Source of the DNA: Cellulomonas sp. KRMCY2
Lineage (GTDB): Bacteria > Actinomycetota > Actinomycetes > Actinomycetales > Cellulomonadaceae
DNA: 64,000 nt
Direction of reading: 5' to 3'
Assembly (NCBI RefSeq): GCF_000526515.1
Contig: NZ_JAGF01000001.1
Span: 3,472,001 to 3,536,000 of the forward strand
The position numbers and the translations under genes were made by a program. Shown one piece after another: positions 51,439 to 60,400 of the stretch. Within the stretch, counting starts at the first letter, position 1. Every line of letters begins with the position of its first letter. The notes under the pieces were generated by a model. That model saw nothing but the letters and a program-made list of their open reading frames with translations. It did no database searches and was not told where the DNA came from.

Positions 51439-54400
51439 GTGTTCTCCAAGGTTCTCGTCGCCAACCGCGCTGAGATCGCGGTACGTGGCTTCCGCGCGGC
51501 CTATGAGCTCGGCGCGCGCACGGTCGCCGTCTTCCCGCACGAGGACCGCAACTCCGAGCACCGGCTCAAGGCCGACGAGGCGTACCCGATCGGTGTCCCC
51601 GGTCATCCGGTGCGCGCCTACCTCGACATCGAGGAGATCATCCGGGTGGCCCGTGAGTCGGGTGCCGACGCGGTGTACCCGGGCTACGGCTTCCTGTCGG
51701 AGAACCCGGCCCTGGCCCGGGCGTGCGTCGAGGCCGGGATCGCCTTCGTCGGGCCGCCGGCCGAGGTGCTCGAGCTCGCGGGGAACAAGGTCAGCGCGCT
51801 GCACGCGGCGCGGGCCGCGGGGATCCCGGTCCTGGCGTCCAGCGAACCGTCGTCCGACGTCGCCGAGCTGCTCGCCGCCGCCGATGCCGTCGGTTTCCCG
51901 CTGTTCGTCAAGGCGGTCGCCGGCGGCGGCGGCCGCGGCATGCGACGGGTCGCTGCGCGGGCCGACCTCAAGGCGGCCCTCGCAGCCGCGATGCGCGAGG
52001 CGGACGGCGCGTTCGGCGACCCCACCGTCTTCCTCGAGCAGGCCGTGCTGCGACCCCGGCACATCGAGGTCCAGATCCTCGCCGACGCCACCGGCGAGAT
52101 CGTCCACCTGTTCGAGCGGGACTGCTCGGTCCAGCGCCGGCACCAGAAGGTCATCGAGATCGCCCCCGCGCCGAACCTCGACCCCGCGCTGCGCGACGCG
52201 TTGTGCCGCGACGCGGTGGCCTTCGCGCGGAGCATCGGTTATGTCAACGCCGGCACCGTCGAGTTCCTGGTCGACACGGTGGGGGAGCGGGCGGGCCGGC
52301 ACGTCTTCATCGAGATGAACCCGCGCATCCAGGTCGAGCACACGGTCACCGAGGAGGTCACCGACATCGACCTGGTGTCCTCGCAGATGCGGATCGCAGC
52401 GGGGGAGACCCTCGCTGACCTCGGCATCTCCCAGGACACCGTGCGGGTCAACGGTTTCGCGCTCCAGACCCGGATCACGACCGAGGACCCGGCCAACGGC
52501 TTCCGTCCCGACACCGGTCGGATCGTCGCCTACCGGTCGCCGGGTGGCGCGGGCGTGCGGCTGGACGGGGCAACCGCCAGCGCAGGCGCCGACGTCAGCG
52601 GCCACTTCGACTCGATGCTGGTCAAGCTCACCTGCCGGGGTCGCGACTACCCGACGGCGGTCCGTCGCGCGCGGCGGGCCCTCGCCGAGTTCCGGATCCG
52701 CGGGGTCCGGACCAACATCCCCTTCCTGCAGGCCGTCCTGGCCGATCCCGAGTTCGTCGAGGGCCGGCTGTCCACCTCGTTCATCGACGAGCGGCCGCAG
52801 CTCCTGGTGGCCAGGGAGAGCGCCGACCGGGGCACCAAGATCCTTTCCTACCTCGGCAACATCACCGTCAACCGGCCGTACGGGTCGCCGGTGGGGATCC
52901 TCGAGCCGCAGCGCAAGCTGCCGCAGCTCGACCTGAGCGTCCCGGCCCCGGCCGGCAGCCGGCAACGGCTGCTCGAGCTCGGACCCGAAGGTTTCGCCAA
53001 GGCCTTGCGGGAGCAGACCGCCGTCGCCGTGACCGACACGACCTTCCGGGACGCGCACCAGTCGTTGCTCGCGACCCGGGTGCGGACCTTCGACCTGGTC
53101 ACCGTCGCGCCGTACGTCGCGCGGATGACCAGCGGGCTGCTCAGTGTCGAGGCGTGGGGTGGGGCGACGTACGACGTCGCTCTGCGGTTCCTCGGCGAGG
53201 ACCCCTGGGACCGGCTCGCGGCGCTGCGGGAGGCGCTGCCGAACGTCGCGCTGCAGATGCTGCTGCGCGGGCGTAACACCGTCGGCTATACGCCGTACCC
53301 GACCGAGGTGACCCGCGCCTTCGTGCGTGAGGCCACCGCGACCGGGATCGACATCTTCCGGATCTTCGACGCCCTGAACGACGTCGACCAGATGCGGCCG
53401 GCCATCGACGCCGTGCGTGAGGTCGGCACCTCGGTCGCCGAGGTCGCGCTGTGCTACACGGCCAACCTCTCGGACCCCCGTGAGGACCTCTACACGCTGG
53501 ACTACTACCTCCGGCTGGCGGAGCGGATCGTCGAGTCCGGCGCGCACGTCCTGGCCGTCAAGGACATGGCCGGCCTGCTGCGCCCCGGCGCCGCGAAGAC
53601 GCTGGTGACCGCGCTGCGCGAGCGCTTCGACCTGCCGGTCCACCTGCACACGCACGACACCGCCGGTGGTCAGCTCGCGACCCTGATGGCTGCGGTCGAC
53701 GCCGGCGTCGACGCCGTCGACGTCGCCAGCGCGGCGATGGCGGGCACGACCAGCCAGCCGCCGCTGTCCGCGCTCGTGGCGGCCCTCGAGCACGGGGACC
53801 GGGACACCGGGCTGAGCCTCCGGGCGGTGTGCGATCTCGAGCCCTACTGGGAGGCCGTCCGGCGGATCTACCGGCCGTTCGAGTCCGGCCTGCCGGGACC
53901 GACGGGACGCGTCTACGACCACGAGATCCCCGGTGGTCAGCTGTCGAACCTGCGCCAGCAGGCCATCGCGCTGGGTCTCGGAGACCGCTTCGAGCAGATC
54001 GAGGCGATGTACGCCGCCGCGGACAAGGTCCTCGGCCGGCTGGTCAAGGTGACACCGTCGAGCAAGGTCGTCGGCGACCTGGCGCTGCACCTGGTGGCGC
54101 GCGGCGCCGACGCCGACCACTTCGCGGCTGCCCCCCAGGAGTACGACATCCCCGACTCTGTGATCGGCTTCCTCGGTGGCGAGCTCGGCGACCCGCCCGG
54201 TGGCTGGCCCGAGCCGTTCCGCACGTTGGCCCTGCAGGGCCGCGCGCCGCACCGGGAGACGGCTCGCCTGACGGACCAGGACCGCGCCGACCTGGACGGG
54301 GACTCGACGACCCGGCGCGACCGGCTCAACCACCTGCTCTTCCCTGGACCGACCAAGGAGTTCCAGCAGGTGCGCGCGACGTACGGGGACACGAGCGTGC

Positions 54401-54837
54401 TCGACACCGCCCGCTACCTGTACGGCATGCGGCCCGCCACGGAGGTCGAGGTGCAGCTGGGCCGTGGTGTCCGGCTGCTGGTCGGCATGGAGGCGGTGGG
54501 GGAGCCCGACGAGCGCGGGATGCGGACCGTGATGTTCACGCTCAACGGGCAGCTGCGACCCGTCCAGGTCCGTGACCGCAGCGTCGAGGTGGACCAGGCG
54601 ACCGCCGAGAAGGCCGACCCGGGCACGCCTGGGCAGATCGCCGCGCCGTTCGCCGGCGCGGTCAGCCCGCTGGTCCAGGAGGGGCAGCGGGTCGAGGCCG
54701 GTCAGACCGTGGCCACGATCGAGGCGATGAAGATGGAGGCCGCGATCACCACGCCGATCGGTGGCAAGGTGCTGCGTCTGGCGATCGGGGCCGTCCAGCA
54801 GCTCGAGGGCGGCGATCTGGTGCTGGTGGTCGGCTGA
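51439..54837 (+). CDS. pyc: pyruvate carboxylase
   Basis: A 1132-residue single-chain enzyme that makes oxaloacetate from pyruvate. The biotin carboxylase part (about 1-455) has FLEQAVLRPRHIEVQILAD and FIEMNPRIQVEHTVTE. The carboxyltransferase barrel (about 525-800) has VTDTTFRDAHQSLLATRVR and the metal-binding HLHTHDT. The biotinyl domain ends the protein, with Lys1098 in EAMKMEA. It refills the TCA cycle. GGTGAGTC precedes the GTG. Codon use and length are normal. Confidence 0.96.
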   Translation: MFSKVLVANRAEIAVRGFRAAYELGARTVAVFPHEDRNSEHRLKADEAYPIGVPGHPVRAYLDIEEIIRVARESGADAVYPGYGFLSENPALARACVEAGIAFVGPPAEVLELAGNKVSALHAARAAGIPVLASSEPSSDVAELLAAADAVGFPLFVKAVAGGGGRGMRRVAARADLKAALAAAMREADGAFGDPTVFLEQAVLRPRHIEVQILADATGEIVHLFERDCSVQRRHQKVIEIAPAPNLDPALRDALCRDAVAFARSIGYVNAGTVEFLVDTVGERAGRHVFIEMNPRIQVEHTVTEEVTDIDLVSSQMRIAAGETLADLGISQDTVRVNGFALQTRITTEDPANGFRPDTGRIVAYRSPGGAGVRLDGATASAGADVSGHFDSMLVKLTCRGRDYPTAVRRARRALAEFRIRGVRTNIPFLQAVLADPEFVEGRLSTSFIDERPQLLVARESADRGTKILSYLGNITVNRPYGSPVGILEPQRKLPQLDLSVPAPAGSRQRLLELGPEGFAKALREQTAVAVTDTTFRDAHQSLLATRVRTFDLVTVAPYVARMTSGLLSVEAWGGATYDVALRFLGEDPWDRLAALREALPNVALQMLLRGRNTVGYTPYPTEVTRAFVREATATGIDIFRIFDALNDVDQMRPAIDAVREVGTSVAEVALCYTANLSDPREDLYTLDYYLRLAERIVESGAHVLAVKDMAGLLRPGAAKTLVTALRERFDLPVHLHTHDTAGGQLATLMAAVDAGVDAVDVASAAMAGTTSQPPLSALVAALEHGDRDTGLSLRAVCDLEPYWEAVRRIYRPFESGLPGPTGRVYDHEIPGGQLSNLRQQAIALGLGDRFEQIEAMYAAADKVLGRLVKVTPSSKVVGDLALHLVARGADADHFAAAPQEYDIPDSVIGFLGGELGDPPGGWPEPFRTLALQGRAPHRETARLTDQDRADLDGDSTTRRDRLNHLLFPGPTKEFQQVRATYGDTSVLDTARYLYGMRPATEVEVQLGRGVRLLVGMEAVGEPDERGMRTVMFTLNGQLRPVQVRDRSVEVDQATAEKADPGTPGQIAAPFAGAVSPLVQEGQRVEAGQTVATIEAMKMEAAITTPIGGKVLRLAIGAVQQLEGGDLVLVVG

Positions 54838-54890
54838 CGCGTCGCCCACCGGGCGTACCGTTGTGACACCTGTCCGCGAGGAGGTGGCCC

Positions 54891-55028
54891 ATGTCAGTCA
54901 ACCCGTCGACGAGTCCCGCGCCTGAGCACGTGCCCGAGCCGACTCACGAGGACGTCCCGCGCCTGGAGTACGACGAGACCGTGCCGCCGCGGCCGGAGGA
55001 AGAGATCGCGGACGCGACGCGCGCCTAG
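54891..55028 (+). CDS. small acidic Pro/Glu-rich protein, 45 residues
   Basis: A short reading frame 53 bases after pyc. GAGGAGG lies 7 bases before the ATG, an unusually good ribosome binding site. The product is rich in Pro, Glu, Thr and Asp (EHVPEPTHEDVPRLEYDE in the middle) and is probably disordered. No family was recognised. It could be cotranscribed with pyc. Confidence 0.68.
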   Translation: MSVNPSTSPAPEHVPEPTHEDVPRLEYDETVPPRPEEEIADATRA

Positions 55029-55156
55029 GGTCTGCCTCCGCCCCCATCAGCGCCCGTCACAGCTCCACCCGATCGCCGGACCGCACAACGTTGCAGGCTC
55101 CTGATCCGTTCATACAGTGAGACGATCAGGATGCGCGACCGGCAGAGGGGAGCCCG

Positions 55157-55705
55157 GTGATGGCCGCCTGGCAGGGGCTTCTCGAGGAGCTCGTGCGGGA
55201 TCGGCGCTCGGCGCTGATCGGGTACGCGGCGCTGCTGACGGGCGACCGGGGCGAGGCCGAGGACCTCGTGCACGATGCCGTCGTGCGGACGTTCGGCCGG
55301 CCACGGTCCTTCCCGAACGTGAATGCGGCCGACGCGTACGTCCGGCGCGCGATCGCCAGCGCGTTCATCGACCAGGTGCGATCGCGGCGCGCCTGGCTCG
55401 TCGCGTTGCCCCGCCTGGTGGCGGGAGCGGCCGCCCCGGACGACGACGTCGCCGATCGGCTGGACGTCCGGGCCGCGTTGGGGACCCTGCCGCGGCGCCA
55501 GCGGACCTGCGTGGTCATGCGGTTCTACGACGACCTGCCGGTGGCCGACATCGCGGCGGCGCTCGGGCTGAGCGACGGCGCGGTGAAGCGCTATCTGAGC
55601 GACGGCATCCACCACCTGAACGCGGCGCTCGGCACCGCGGCCGACCCGCACGTCGGCGACACCCCGACGGTCGAGGTGCACGTGACCGGAAGGAGGGCCG
55701 GCTGA
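55157..55705 (+). CDS. SigE-family RNA polymerase sigma factor
   Basis: A 182-residue ECF-type sigma factor. Region 2 has ALLTGDRGEAEDLVHDAVVRTFGRP and AYVRRAIASAFIDQVRSRR. Region 4 has LPRRQRTCVVMRFYDDLPVADIAAALGLSDGAVKRYLSDGI. It uses a GTG at 55157 with GAGGGGAG upstream; the ATG at 55160 is also possible. Its stop overlaps the ATG of the next gene (TGATG), a typical sigma/partner arrangement. Confidence 0.92.
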   Translation: MMAAWQGLLEELVRDRRSALIGYAALLTGDRGEAEDLVHDAVVRTFGRPRSFPNVNAADAYVRRAIASAFIDQVRSRRAWLVALPRLVAGAAAPDDDVADRLDVRAALGTLPRRQRTCVVMRFYDDLPVADIAAALGLSDGAVKRYLSDGIHHLNAALGTAADPHVGDTPTVEVHVTGRRAG

Positions 55706-56880
55706 TGAGCGACGAGCTGTCGGCGATGATCCGTGCCACCGCGCGCGACGAGGCTGCCGCGGCCGACCGTGAGTTCCCGTACTCCTCGGCCACTCTCGAC
55801 CGGTTCGTCGGCGACGTCCGCCGGCGCCGGGTGGTCGGCGGGGCGATGCTCGCCGTCGCGGGCGTGGCAGTGGTCGGTCTGGGCATCCTCGGGCTGGGCC
55901 GGCCGTGGGACGACGCCCCGCCCGTGCTGGTCCCGGGACCGAGTCCGACGCCCTCGGTGTCCTCGTCTCCGGCACCATCACCGTCCTGGTCCCCGACCCC
56001 CGAGCCCGCACCGTCACCGAGTGCGACGCCGTCCGAGACCGTCCCCGCCCCCGACAGGACCTCGACCCCCAGCGTGACCACCTCGGGTGTGGTCCCCGGT
56101 CAGGTCACGGTGATCGACGCCGGTCCGGGCGGGGGCTCCGGAGAGGAGTACCTCCGGTGGTCCGAGGTCGCGGACGCCACCGGCTACCGCGTGTACCGGT
56201 CGAGGTCCGCAGACGGGCCCTTCGTCAAGACCGCGGCGATCGATCTCACGACCGGTGCGACGGAGGTCGGGGCGCACGTCCTCGAGCTCGCGCATCGCGA
56301 CGAGGCCTACAAGGAGCAGTTCGGGTACCTCTGGGACGTCGACTACTCCGAGGAAGAGGTGTACGCAGGGGAGTCGGATCTGTACTACGCCCCCACCTAC
56401 TTCCGGGTGACGGCCTTCAGCGCGGCGGGCGAGGGGCTGCCATCGGTCGTGGTCTGTGCCTACCCGGCACCTGGGGCAGCGGATCCATGCGTGGTCGGCG
56501 CACCAGACGTGGTTCCAGGTCAGGTCGTCAGTGTGCAGGCCGGTGCCGGTGGCGGTTCCGGGGAGGTCGTGGCCCGGTGGGTCCCGATCGCCAATGCCAC
56601 GGGCTACCGCGTGTACCGGTCGGACTCGCCGGACGGACCCTTCACCGCATCCGCGTCGATCGACATCGCCACCGGTGAGACGACGATCGAGTCCGGCGCT
56701 CCCAACGAGTACGTCCACATCGACGACTACCGGGACGCGGCGACAGCCTGGGACTTCGAGTACCTCGAGGTGACGACCTCCGCCGCCACGTACTTCCGGG
56801 TGGTCGCGTTCACCGCCGCGGGCGAGGGCCCGCCCTCACCAGTGGTCTGTGCCAGCCCGGTCGGGGAACCGGAGTGCTGA
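55705..56880 (+). CDS. membrane-anchored protein with two fibronectin III-like repeats, sigma partner
   Basis: A 391-residue protein. The cytoplasmic N-terminus (1-45) is typical of SigE-family partners, a membrane helix spans about 46-64 and a Ser/Pro/Thr linker runs to about 128. Two outer domains of about 125 residues follow. Each begins VVPGQV, has GGGSGE and ATGYRVYRS, and ends YFRV.AF.AAGEG.PS.VVCA. The repeat is strong at DNA level too, so the duplication is recent. The N-terminus may hold the sigma factor at the membrane; the outer part may sense or bind sugars or peptides. Both are inferences. Confidence 0.8.
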   Translation: MSDELSAMIRATARDEAAAADREFPYSSATLDRFVGDVRRRRVVGGAMLAVAGVAVVGLGILGLGRPWDDAPPVLVPGPSPTPSVSSSPAPSPSWSPTPEPAPSPSATPSETVPAPDRTSTPSVTTSGVVPGQVTVIDAGPGGGSGEEYLRWSEVADATGYRVYRSRSADGPFVKTAAIDLTTGATEVGAHVLELAHRDEAYKEQFGYLWDVDYSEEEVYAGESDLYYAPTYFRVTAFSAAGEGLPSVVVCAYPAPGAADPCVVGAPDVVPGQVVSVQAGAGGGSGEVVARWVPIANATGYRVYRSDSPDGPFTASASIDIATGETTIESGAPNEYVHIDDYRDAATAWDFEYLEVTTSAATYFRVVAFTAAGEGPPSPVVCASPVGEPEC

Positions 56881-56931
56881 CCGCCGGTAGCTCGCTGGAT
56901 GCACGGTTGACCATGGAAGGAGACGAGCGAC

Positions 56932-58305
56932 GTGGGCCTGGGTGAGGTTGTCCGCGAACCGGCCGGTCGGCGTCGCCGGTCGCTCGTCGTCGCGGTGCTC
57001 CTGCTGGCAGGGGTGGTCGTGCTCGCTGTCGCGGCGCCCTGGAGGCCCGGGCCGACCATGCCGCCGTCGGGTGCCTCGGTGTCCGTCGGGCCGTCGGCGT
57101 CTGGCGACACGTCGCCGTCCGCGAGCCCGTCGCCGTCCGCGAGCGCCCCGACACCGTCGTCCGGCCCGGGCGAGCCCGTCGTGATCGGGACCGTGACGAC
57201 GCACCCGAACCTGCCGCCCGCCAGGCCCTTGGAGCGCGGCCTCCTGGCCGGTGCGGGGGAGGGCTGGAGCCTCGTCGAGTACAGCGCCGTCCAGGCCGAC
57301 GTACCGTTCACCGCGGGACCCACCATCCTTTACCTCGCTGGTCCTGACGGGGAGGTCTACCAGGCGCACGACTTCGGGGTGGGCGCGCACGTCCGACTGG
57401 CGGACTGGGCGGCGACGTCGTCGCTGGTGCTCGTCCTGACCGGCCCCGAAGGCAGGTCGGAGGGGTACACCACGGTTCAGGCGCTCGACCTGGAGACCGG
57501 CGACGTCGTCGCGAGCTTCGACCTCGAACCGGGCTTCGGGACCTTCGCCGCGTCCTTCACCCAGCCGACCGGCCGGAATGTCGTCGTGCGGGCCACGAAC
57601 GGCGAGCGCGGCTGGCTCAAGCGGTTCTCCCTGGACGGTCAGGAGCTGGCCACGCTGGTCGCCGGAGTGGACCAGCAAGGGGACTGGTTCTCACCGACGT
57701 GGCTGTACGGCCAGGACGGGACGTACGTCGTCGTCGGTGGCGACGGGCTGTCGGCCGCGGGCGACGACGGACTGTCCCGCGTGAGCGTCGACGGCACGAC
57801 GACCACGCCGATCCCGTTGCCTGCCGGGACGGTGTCGTGCCGCCCGATCCGCTGGTGGGACAGCACACGTCTGCTGGCCGGGTGCGCCGATGACTTCGGC
57901 CCGAACCCGGGCGACCCGACCCTCCGGCTGACCGGCAGCAACATGTGGCTGATCCCGATGACCGGCCAGGCGGCGACACGGCTCAGCTCGCACGTGTCCG
58001 AGTCGGTCGTGGACTACGGCATCACCGACCTGTGGGAGGTCGAGGGAACCCGCTACGCCCGGTGGTACGGCGACTGCGGGGCTGTGTCGTTCGGCACGCT
58101 CGATGCGGGGGGCATCTACACGGCGGAGGTCAGCGGGGTCGACGTCCTAGGACATCGCGGGGAGACGTTCGTCGGCAGGCGGCTCGAGAGCTGCGGTGAC
58201 CCTGGCGGTGAGCTGGTCGTCCTGAACGGGCCGGACGGAGCGGTGCGGGTGGTCGTGCCGCGGGTCGGCGACGCCGAGGGCGTGCGCCAGGTCGTCGTCA
58301 GGTAG
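56932..58305 (+). CDS. membrane-anchored protein, possible beta-propeller
   Basis: A 457-residue protein with a basic N-terminus, a membrane helix (about 18-35), a Ser/Pro linker with an 18-base DNA duplication at 57111-57146, and an outer domain of about 370 residues. The outer domain has repeated beta-strand patterns (YLAGPDGEVYQAHDF, VQALDLETGDVVASF, MWLIPMTG) that suggest a propeller. It follows the sigma factor pair and is probably in the same operon. Family and ligand were not recognised. GAAGGAGA precedes the GTG. Confidence 0.75.
   Translation: MGLGEVVREPAGRRRRSLVVAVLLLAGVVVLAVAAPWRPGPTMPPSGASVSVGPSASGDTSPSASPSPSASAPTPSSGPGEPVVIGTVTTHPNLPPARPLERGLLAGAGEGWSLVEYSAVQADVPFTAGPTILYLAGPDGEVYQAHDFGVGAHVRLADWAATSSLVLVLTGPEGRSEGYTTVQALDLETGDVVASFDLEPGFGTFAASFTQPTGRNVVVRATNGERGWLKRFSLDGQELATLVAGVDQQGDWFSPTWLYGQDGTYVVVGGDGLSAAGDDGLSRVSVDGTTTTPIPLPAGTVSCRPIRWWDSTRLLAGCADDFGPNPGDPTLRLTGSNMWLIPMTGQAATRLSSHVSESVVDYGITDLWEVEGTRYARWYGDCGAVSFGTLDAGGIYTAEVSGVDVLGHRGETFVGRRLESCGDPGGELVVLNGPDGAVRVVVPRVGDAEGVRQVVVR
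57111..57146. repeat. 18-base tandem duplication in the linker of the propeller-like protein
   Basis: GTCGCCGTCCGCGAGCCC is followed directly by GTCGCCGTCCGCGAGCGC, one base different. It encodes the Ser/Pro-rich linker after the membrane helix and keeps the frame. Confidence 0.85.
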
Positions 58306-58332
58306 GCGCCGACGCCGGGCGCGATCGGCAGG

Positions 58333-58665
58333 TCAGGACCCGTGCCCGGTGTCGGCCGTGGGGGCGGTGTCGGTCGCGCGTGTGGCCCGTTCGGCGGCGT
58401 AGGCCCGCTTGAGGGAGACGAGGCCCGCGATCGCCACCCCGGCGGCCACAGCGACCATCACCCAGTTGAGCCAGATCCCGCCCTCACCGAGGATCGCCCC
58501 GAACTGGTAGCCGATCACGACGGCGCCCACGACGATCATCAGCGTGGGGGACCACCACCAGCGGCTGTCGAGCGAGCGGTTCCCGGCGAACGTGAGGTTC
58601 GCGGCACCGTCGCGATCGGTCGGGGCTGCGTCGTCGGGGGAGTGATCGGCAGGCGTGGCAGGCAT
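58333..58665 (-). CDS. hypothetical protein with two membrane helices
   Basis: A 110-residue protein with a polar N-terminus (1-38), two membrane helices (about 41-60 and 67-86) and a charged tail. No family was recognised. CTTCTCCC on this strand, i.e. GGGAGAAG on the minus strand, lies just upstream of the ATG. It converges on the propeller-like gene and reads away from the IS element. Confidence 0.75.
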   Translation of the reverse strand: MPATPADHSPDDAAPTDRDGAANLTFAGNRSLDSRWWWSPTLMIVVGAVVIGYQFGAILGEGGIWLNWVMVAVAAGVAIAGLVSLKRAYAAERATRATDTAPTADTGHGS

Positions 58666-58702
58666 GGGAGAAGGGTCTCACGGGGGAGCGTCACGATGCG
58701 AT

Positions 58703-59750
58703 TCGAACATACGTATTGGGTATCTGCTTGAGTCCAGTAGATTCTGGGGTATGGACGAGCGGATTCCGGTGGCAGGGGTGGACTACCCGCGCACCCATCA
58801 GCAGTTGGTGGCGTGGTTCTCCACGGAGGCGGACTGCCTGGCGTACCTGGCCCGGTTGCGCTGGCCGGGCGGGTTCGTGTGTCCGGGGTGCGGGTCGGAC
58901 CGGGCGTGGCGCACCGCCCGGCGGGGGATGTGGATGTGCTCGGGGTGCGGGCGTCAGACGTCGGTCACGGCGGGCACGATCTTCCACCGGTCCCACACAC
59001 CGTTGACGACGTGGTTCGCGGCGATCTGGTTCGTCTGCGCGTCGAAGAACGGGGTCTCGGCCAGCACGTTGCAGCAGGTCCTGGGGTTCGGGTCCTATGA
59101 GACCGCCTGGGCGTGGATGCACAAGCTGCGCCGGGCGATGGTCCGCCCCGAGCGTGAGCTGCTGGCCGGGGTCGTCGAGCTGGACGAGACGATGGTCGGT
59201 GGGCGCGCGAAGAAGGCGTCGAGCGTGGTGATCACCAAGGTCCCGGTGATGGTCGCGGTCGAGACCCCCGGGGGCCGCAAGATCGGCCGGATCCGTCTGG
59301 CCAGGGCCGATGCACGCAACTCCAACCAGCTCGTGGACTTCGCCCACCGGGTGATAGCCCCCGGCGCGCACATCCGCACCGACGGCGCCCGCAACCTGCG
59401 CCAGCTCGGCGAGCAGGGCTTCACCCACGAGTACCGGGTCCTGATCTCCTCGGTCGAGCCGGCCCACGAGTACCTGCCCGGGGTCCACCTGGTTGCCTCG
59501 CTGCTCAAACGCTGGGTCGCCGGGACCCTGCACCACGGGATCTCCAAGCGCCAGCTGGACTACTACCTCGACGAGTTCACCTTCCGGTTCAACCGTCGCT
59601 CCTCACGCTCACGCGGCCTGCTGTTCTACCGCCTGCTCCAACAAGCCGTCGCCACCGACCCCCACCCCCTGACTAGCCTCATCGGCGGCACCGAAAACAG
59701 CGTCTGACCTGCACACTTGACTCAAGCAGATACCCAATACAGGTGTTCGA
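58703..59750 (+). mobile_element. IS1595-family insertion sequence
   Basis: One transposase gene lies between inverted repeats. The left end TATTGGGTATCTGCTTGAGTC (58714-58734) is matched by its complement at 59719-59739. Beyond a 3-base mismatch the repeat resumes with TCGAACA on the left and TGTTCGA on the right, which gives the outer limits used here. I find no matching target duplication next to either possible end, so the exact ends are uncertain. Confidence 0.82.
58751..59707 (+). CDS. IS1595-family transposase (ISXO2-like)
   Basis: A 318-residue transposase. An N-terminal zinc ribbon (CPGCGSDR about 44-51 and CSGCGRQT about 62-69) is followed by the ISXO2-like DDE domain. This has ELDETMVGGR, the second acidic site in RTDGARNLRQL and the HHGISKRQLDYYLDEFTFRFNRR stretch near the end. 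It appears intact. The ATG at 58751 lies 17 bases inside the left inverted repeat. Confidence 0.92.
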   Translation: MDERIPVAGVDYPRTHQQLVAWFSTEADCLAYLARLRWPGGFVCPGCGSDRAWRTARRGMWMCSGCGRQTSVTAGTIFHRSHTPLTTWFAAIWFVCASKNGVSASTLQQVLGFGSYETAWAWMHKLRRAMVRPERELLAGVVELDETMVGGRAKKASSVVITKVPVMVAVETPGGRKIGRIRLARADARNSNQLVDFAHRVIAPGAHIRTDGARNLRQLGEQGFTHEYRVLISSVEPAHEYLPGVHLVASLLKRWVAGTLHHGISKRQLDYYLDEFTFRFNRRSSRSRGLLFYRLLQQAVATDPHPLTSLIGGTENSV

Positions 59751-59796
59751 CATCGGGCGTCGGTCGGGGGATCTCCGGGTCGGGCATCATGTCCGG

Positions 59797-60294
59797 ATGA
59801 CCACTGTGTGCCGGCTGACGGAGGAGGGCTGGGAGTCCTTGCGCGATCTGCGCCTCGAGGCGCTGAGCGAGGCTCCGGAGGCGTTCGGGTCGTCGCCGGC
59901 TCGTGAGCTCGGGTTCAAGGAGAGTCACTGGCGGATGCGGCTGCGGTCGACCGCCTGGTTCGTCGCGGACGACCACGGCGCGCAGGTCGGCCTGGTGGCC
60001 GGCATGCCTGAGCCCGGAGCGGAGCCCGACGACCGGCACGTGCTGGCGCTGTGGGTGCGGCCGACGTACCGGGGCCACGGCGTGACGGCCGACCTGCTGA
60101 GTGCTGTCGCGTCATGGGCGCGGCAGGACGGCGCCCGGACGCTCTCGCTGTGGGTCGTCCAGGACAACCTCGCGGCGCAGGCGTCCTACCGACGACTCGG
60201 CTTCGAGCCGTCGGGTGTGACGATGCCGTTGCCGCGCGACCCGACCAGGACCGAGGAACGCTGGGTCCGCACGCTGCCCGATGACGCGGCGTGA
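59797..60294 (+). CDS. GNAT-family N-acetyltransferase
   Basis: A 165-residue GNAT enzyme. It has LRDLRLEALSEAPEAFGSS near the start, the acetyl-CoA motif LALWVRPTYRGHGVTADLL and VVQDNLAAQASYRRLGFEPSG. The substrate is unknown. The ATG at 59797 was chosen over an upstream start that would reach into the IS terminal repeat. Confidence 0.9.
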   Translation: MTTVCRLTEEGWESLRDLRLEALSEAPEAFGSSPARELGFKESHWRMRLRSTAWFVADDHGAQVGLVAGMPEPGAEPDDRHVLALWVRPTYRGHGVTADLLSAVASWARQDGARTLSLWVVQDNLAAQASYRRLGFEPSGVTMPLPRDPTRTEERWVRTLPDDAA

Positions 60295-60372
60295 GGACGT
60301 GCACTCGTCGCGGTCGCCTCGTTCGGCCGGCGGCTGCACCGGGGAGTGCTCTGAGTAGGGTTCTCCGAGCCG

Positions 60373-60400
60373 TAATGACATAATGTACATTATCGGCTAA
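60373..60400 (-). other. dif-like XerC/XerD recombination site (candidate)
   Basis: Read on the minus strand: arm TTAGCCGATAA, spacer TGTACA, arm TTATGTCATTA, i.e. 11+6+11 as in dif. The inner ATAATGTACATTAT is a perfect palindrome differing from the E. coli dif core (ATAATGTATATTAT) in one base, and TTATGT of the XerD arm is kept. The AT-rich block stands out in very GC-rich DNA and lies in a region without genes. The alternative is an operator of a repressor that binds ATGT/ACAT halves. Confidence 0.58.

Noticed and set aside
51421-54849. A 1142-codon open frame antisense to pyc, and similar long antisense frames across the window
   Set aside because: High GC leaves stop codons rare in all frames. 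These frames have Arg/Gly/Pro-rich compositions, no ribosome binding sites and no domains, while the opposite strand encodes well-known proteins.
58695-58712. A tRNA-like T-arm (GTTCGAATC on the minus strand) at the left IS end
   Set aside because: No acceptor, D-arm or anticodon arm is near, and the T-stem does not pair. The word is part of the IS outer inverted repeat.
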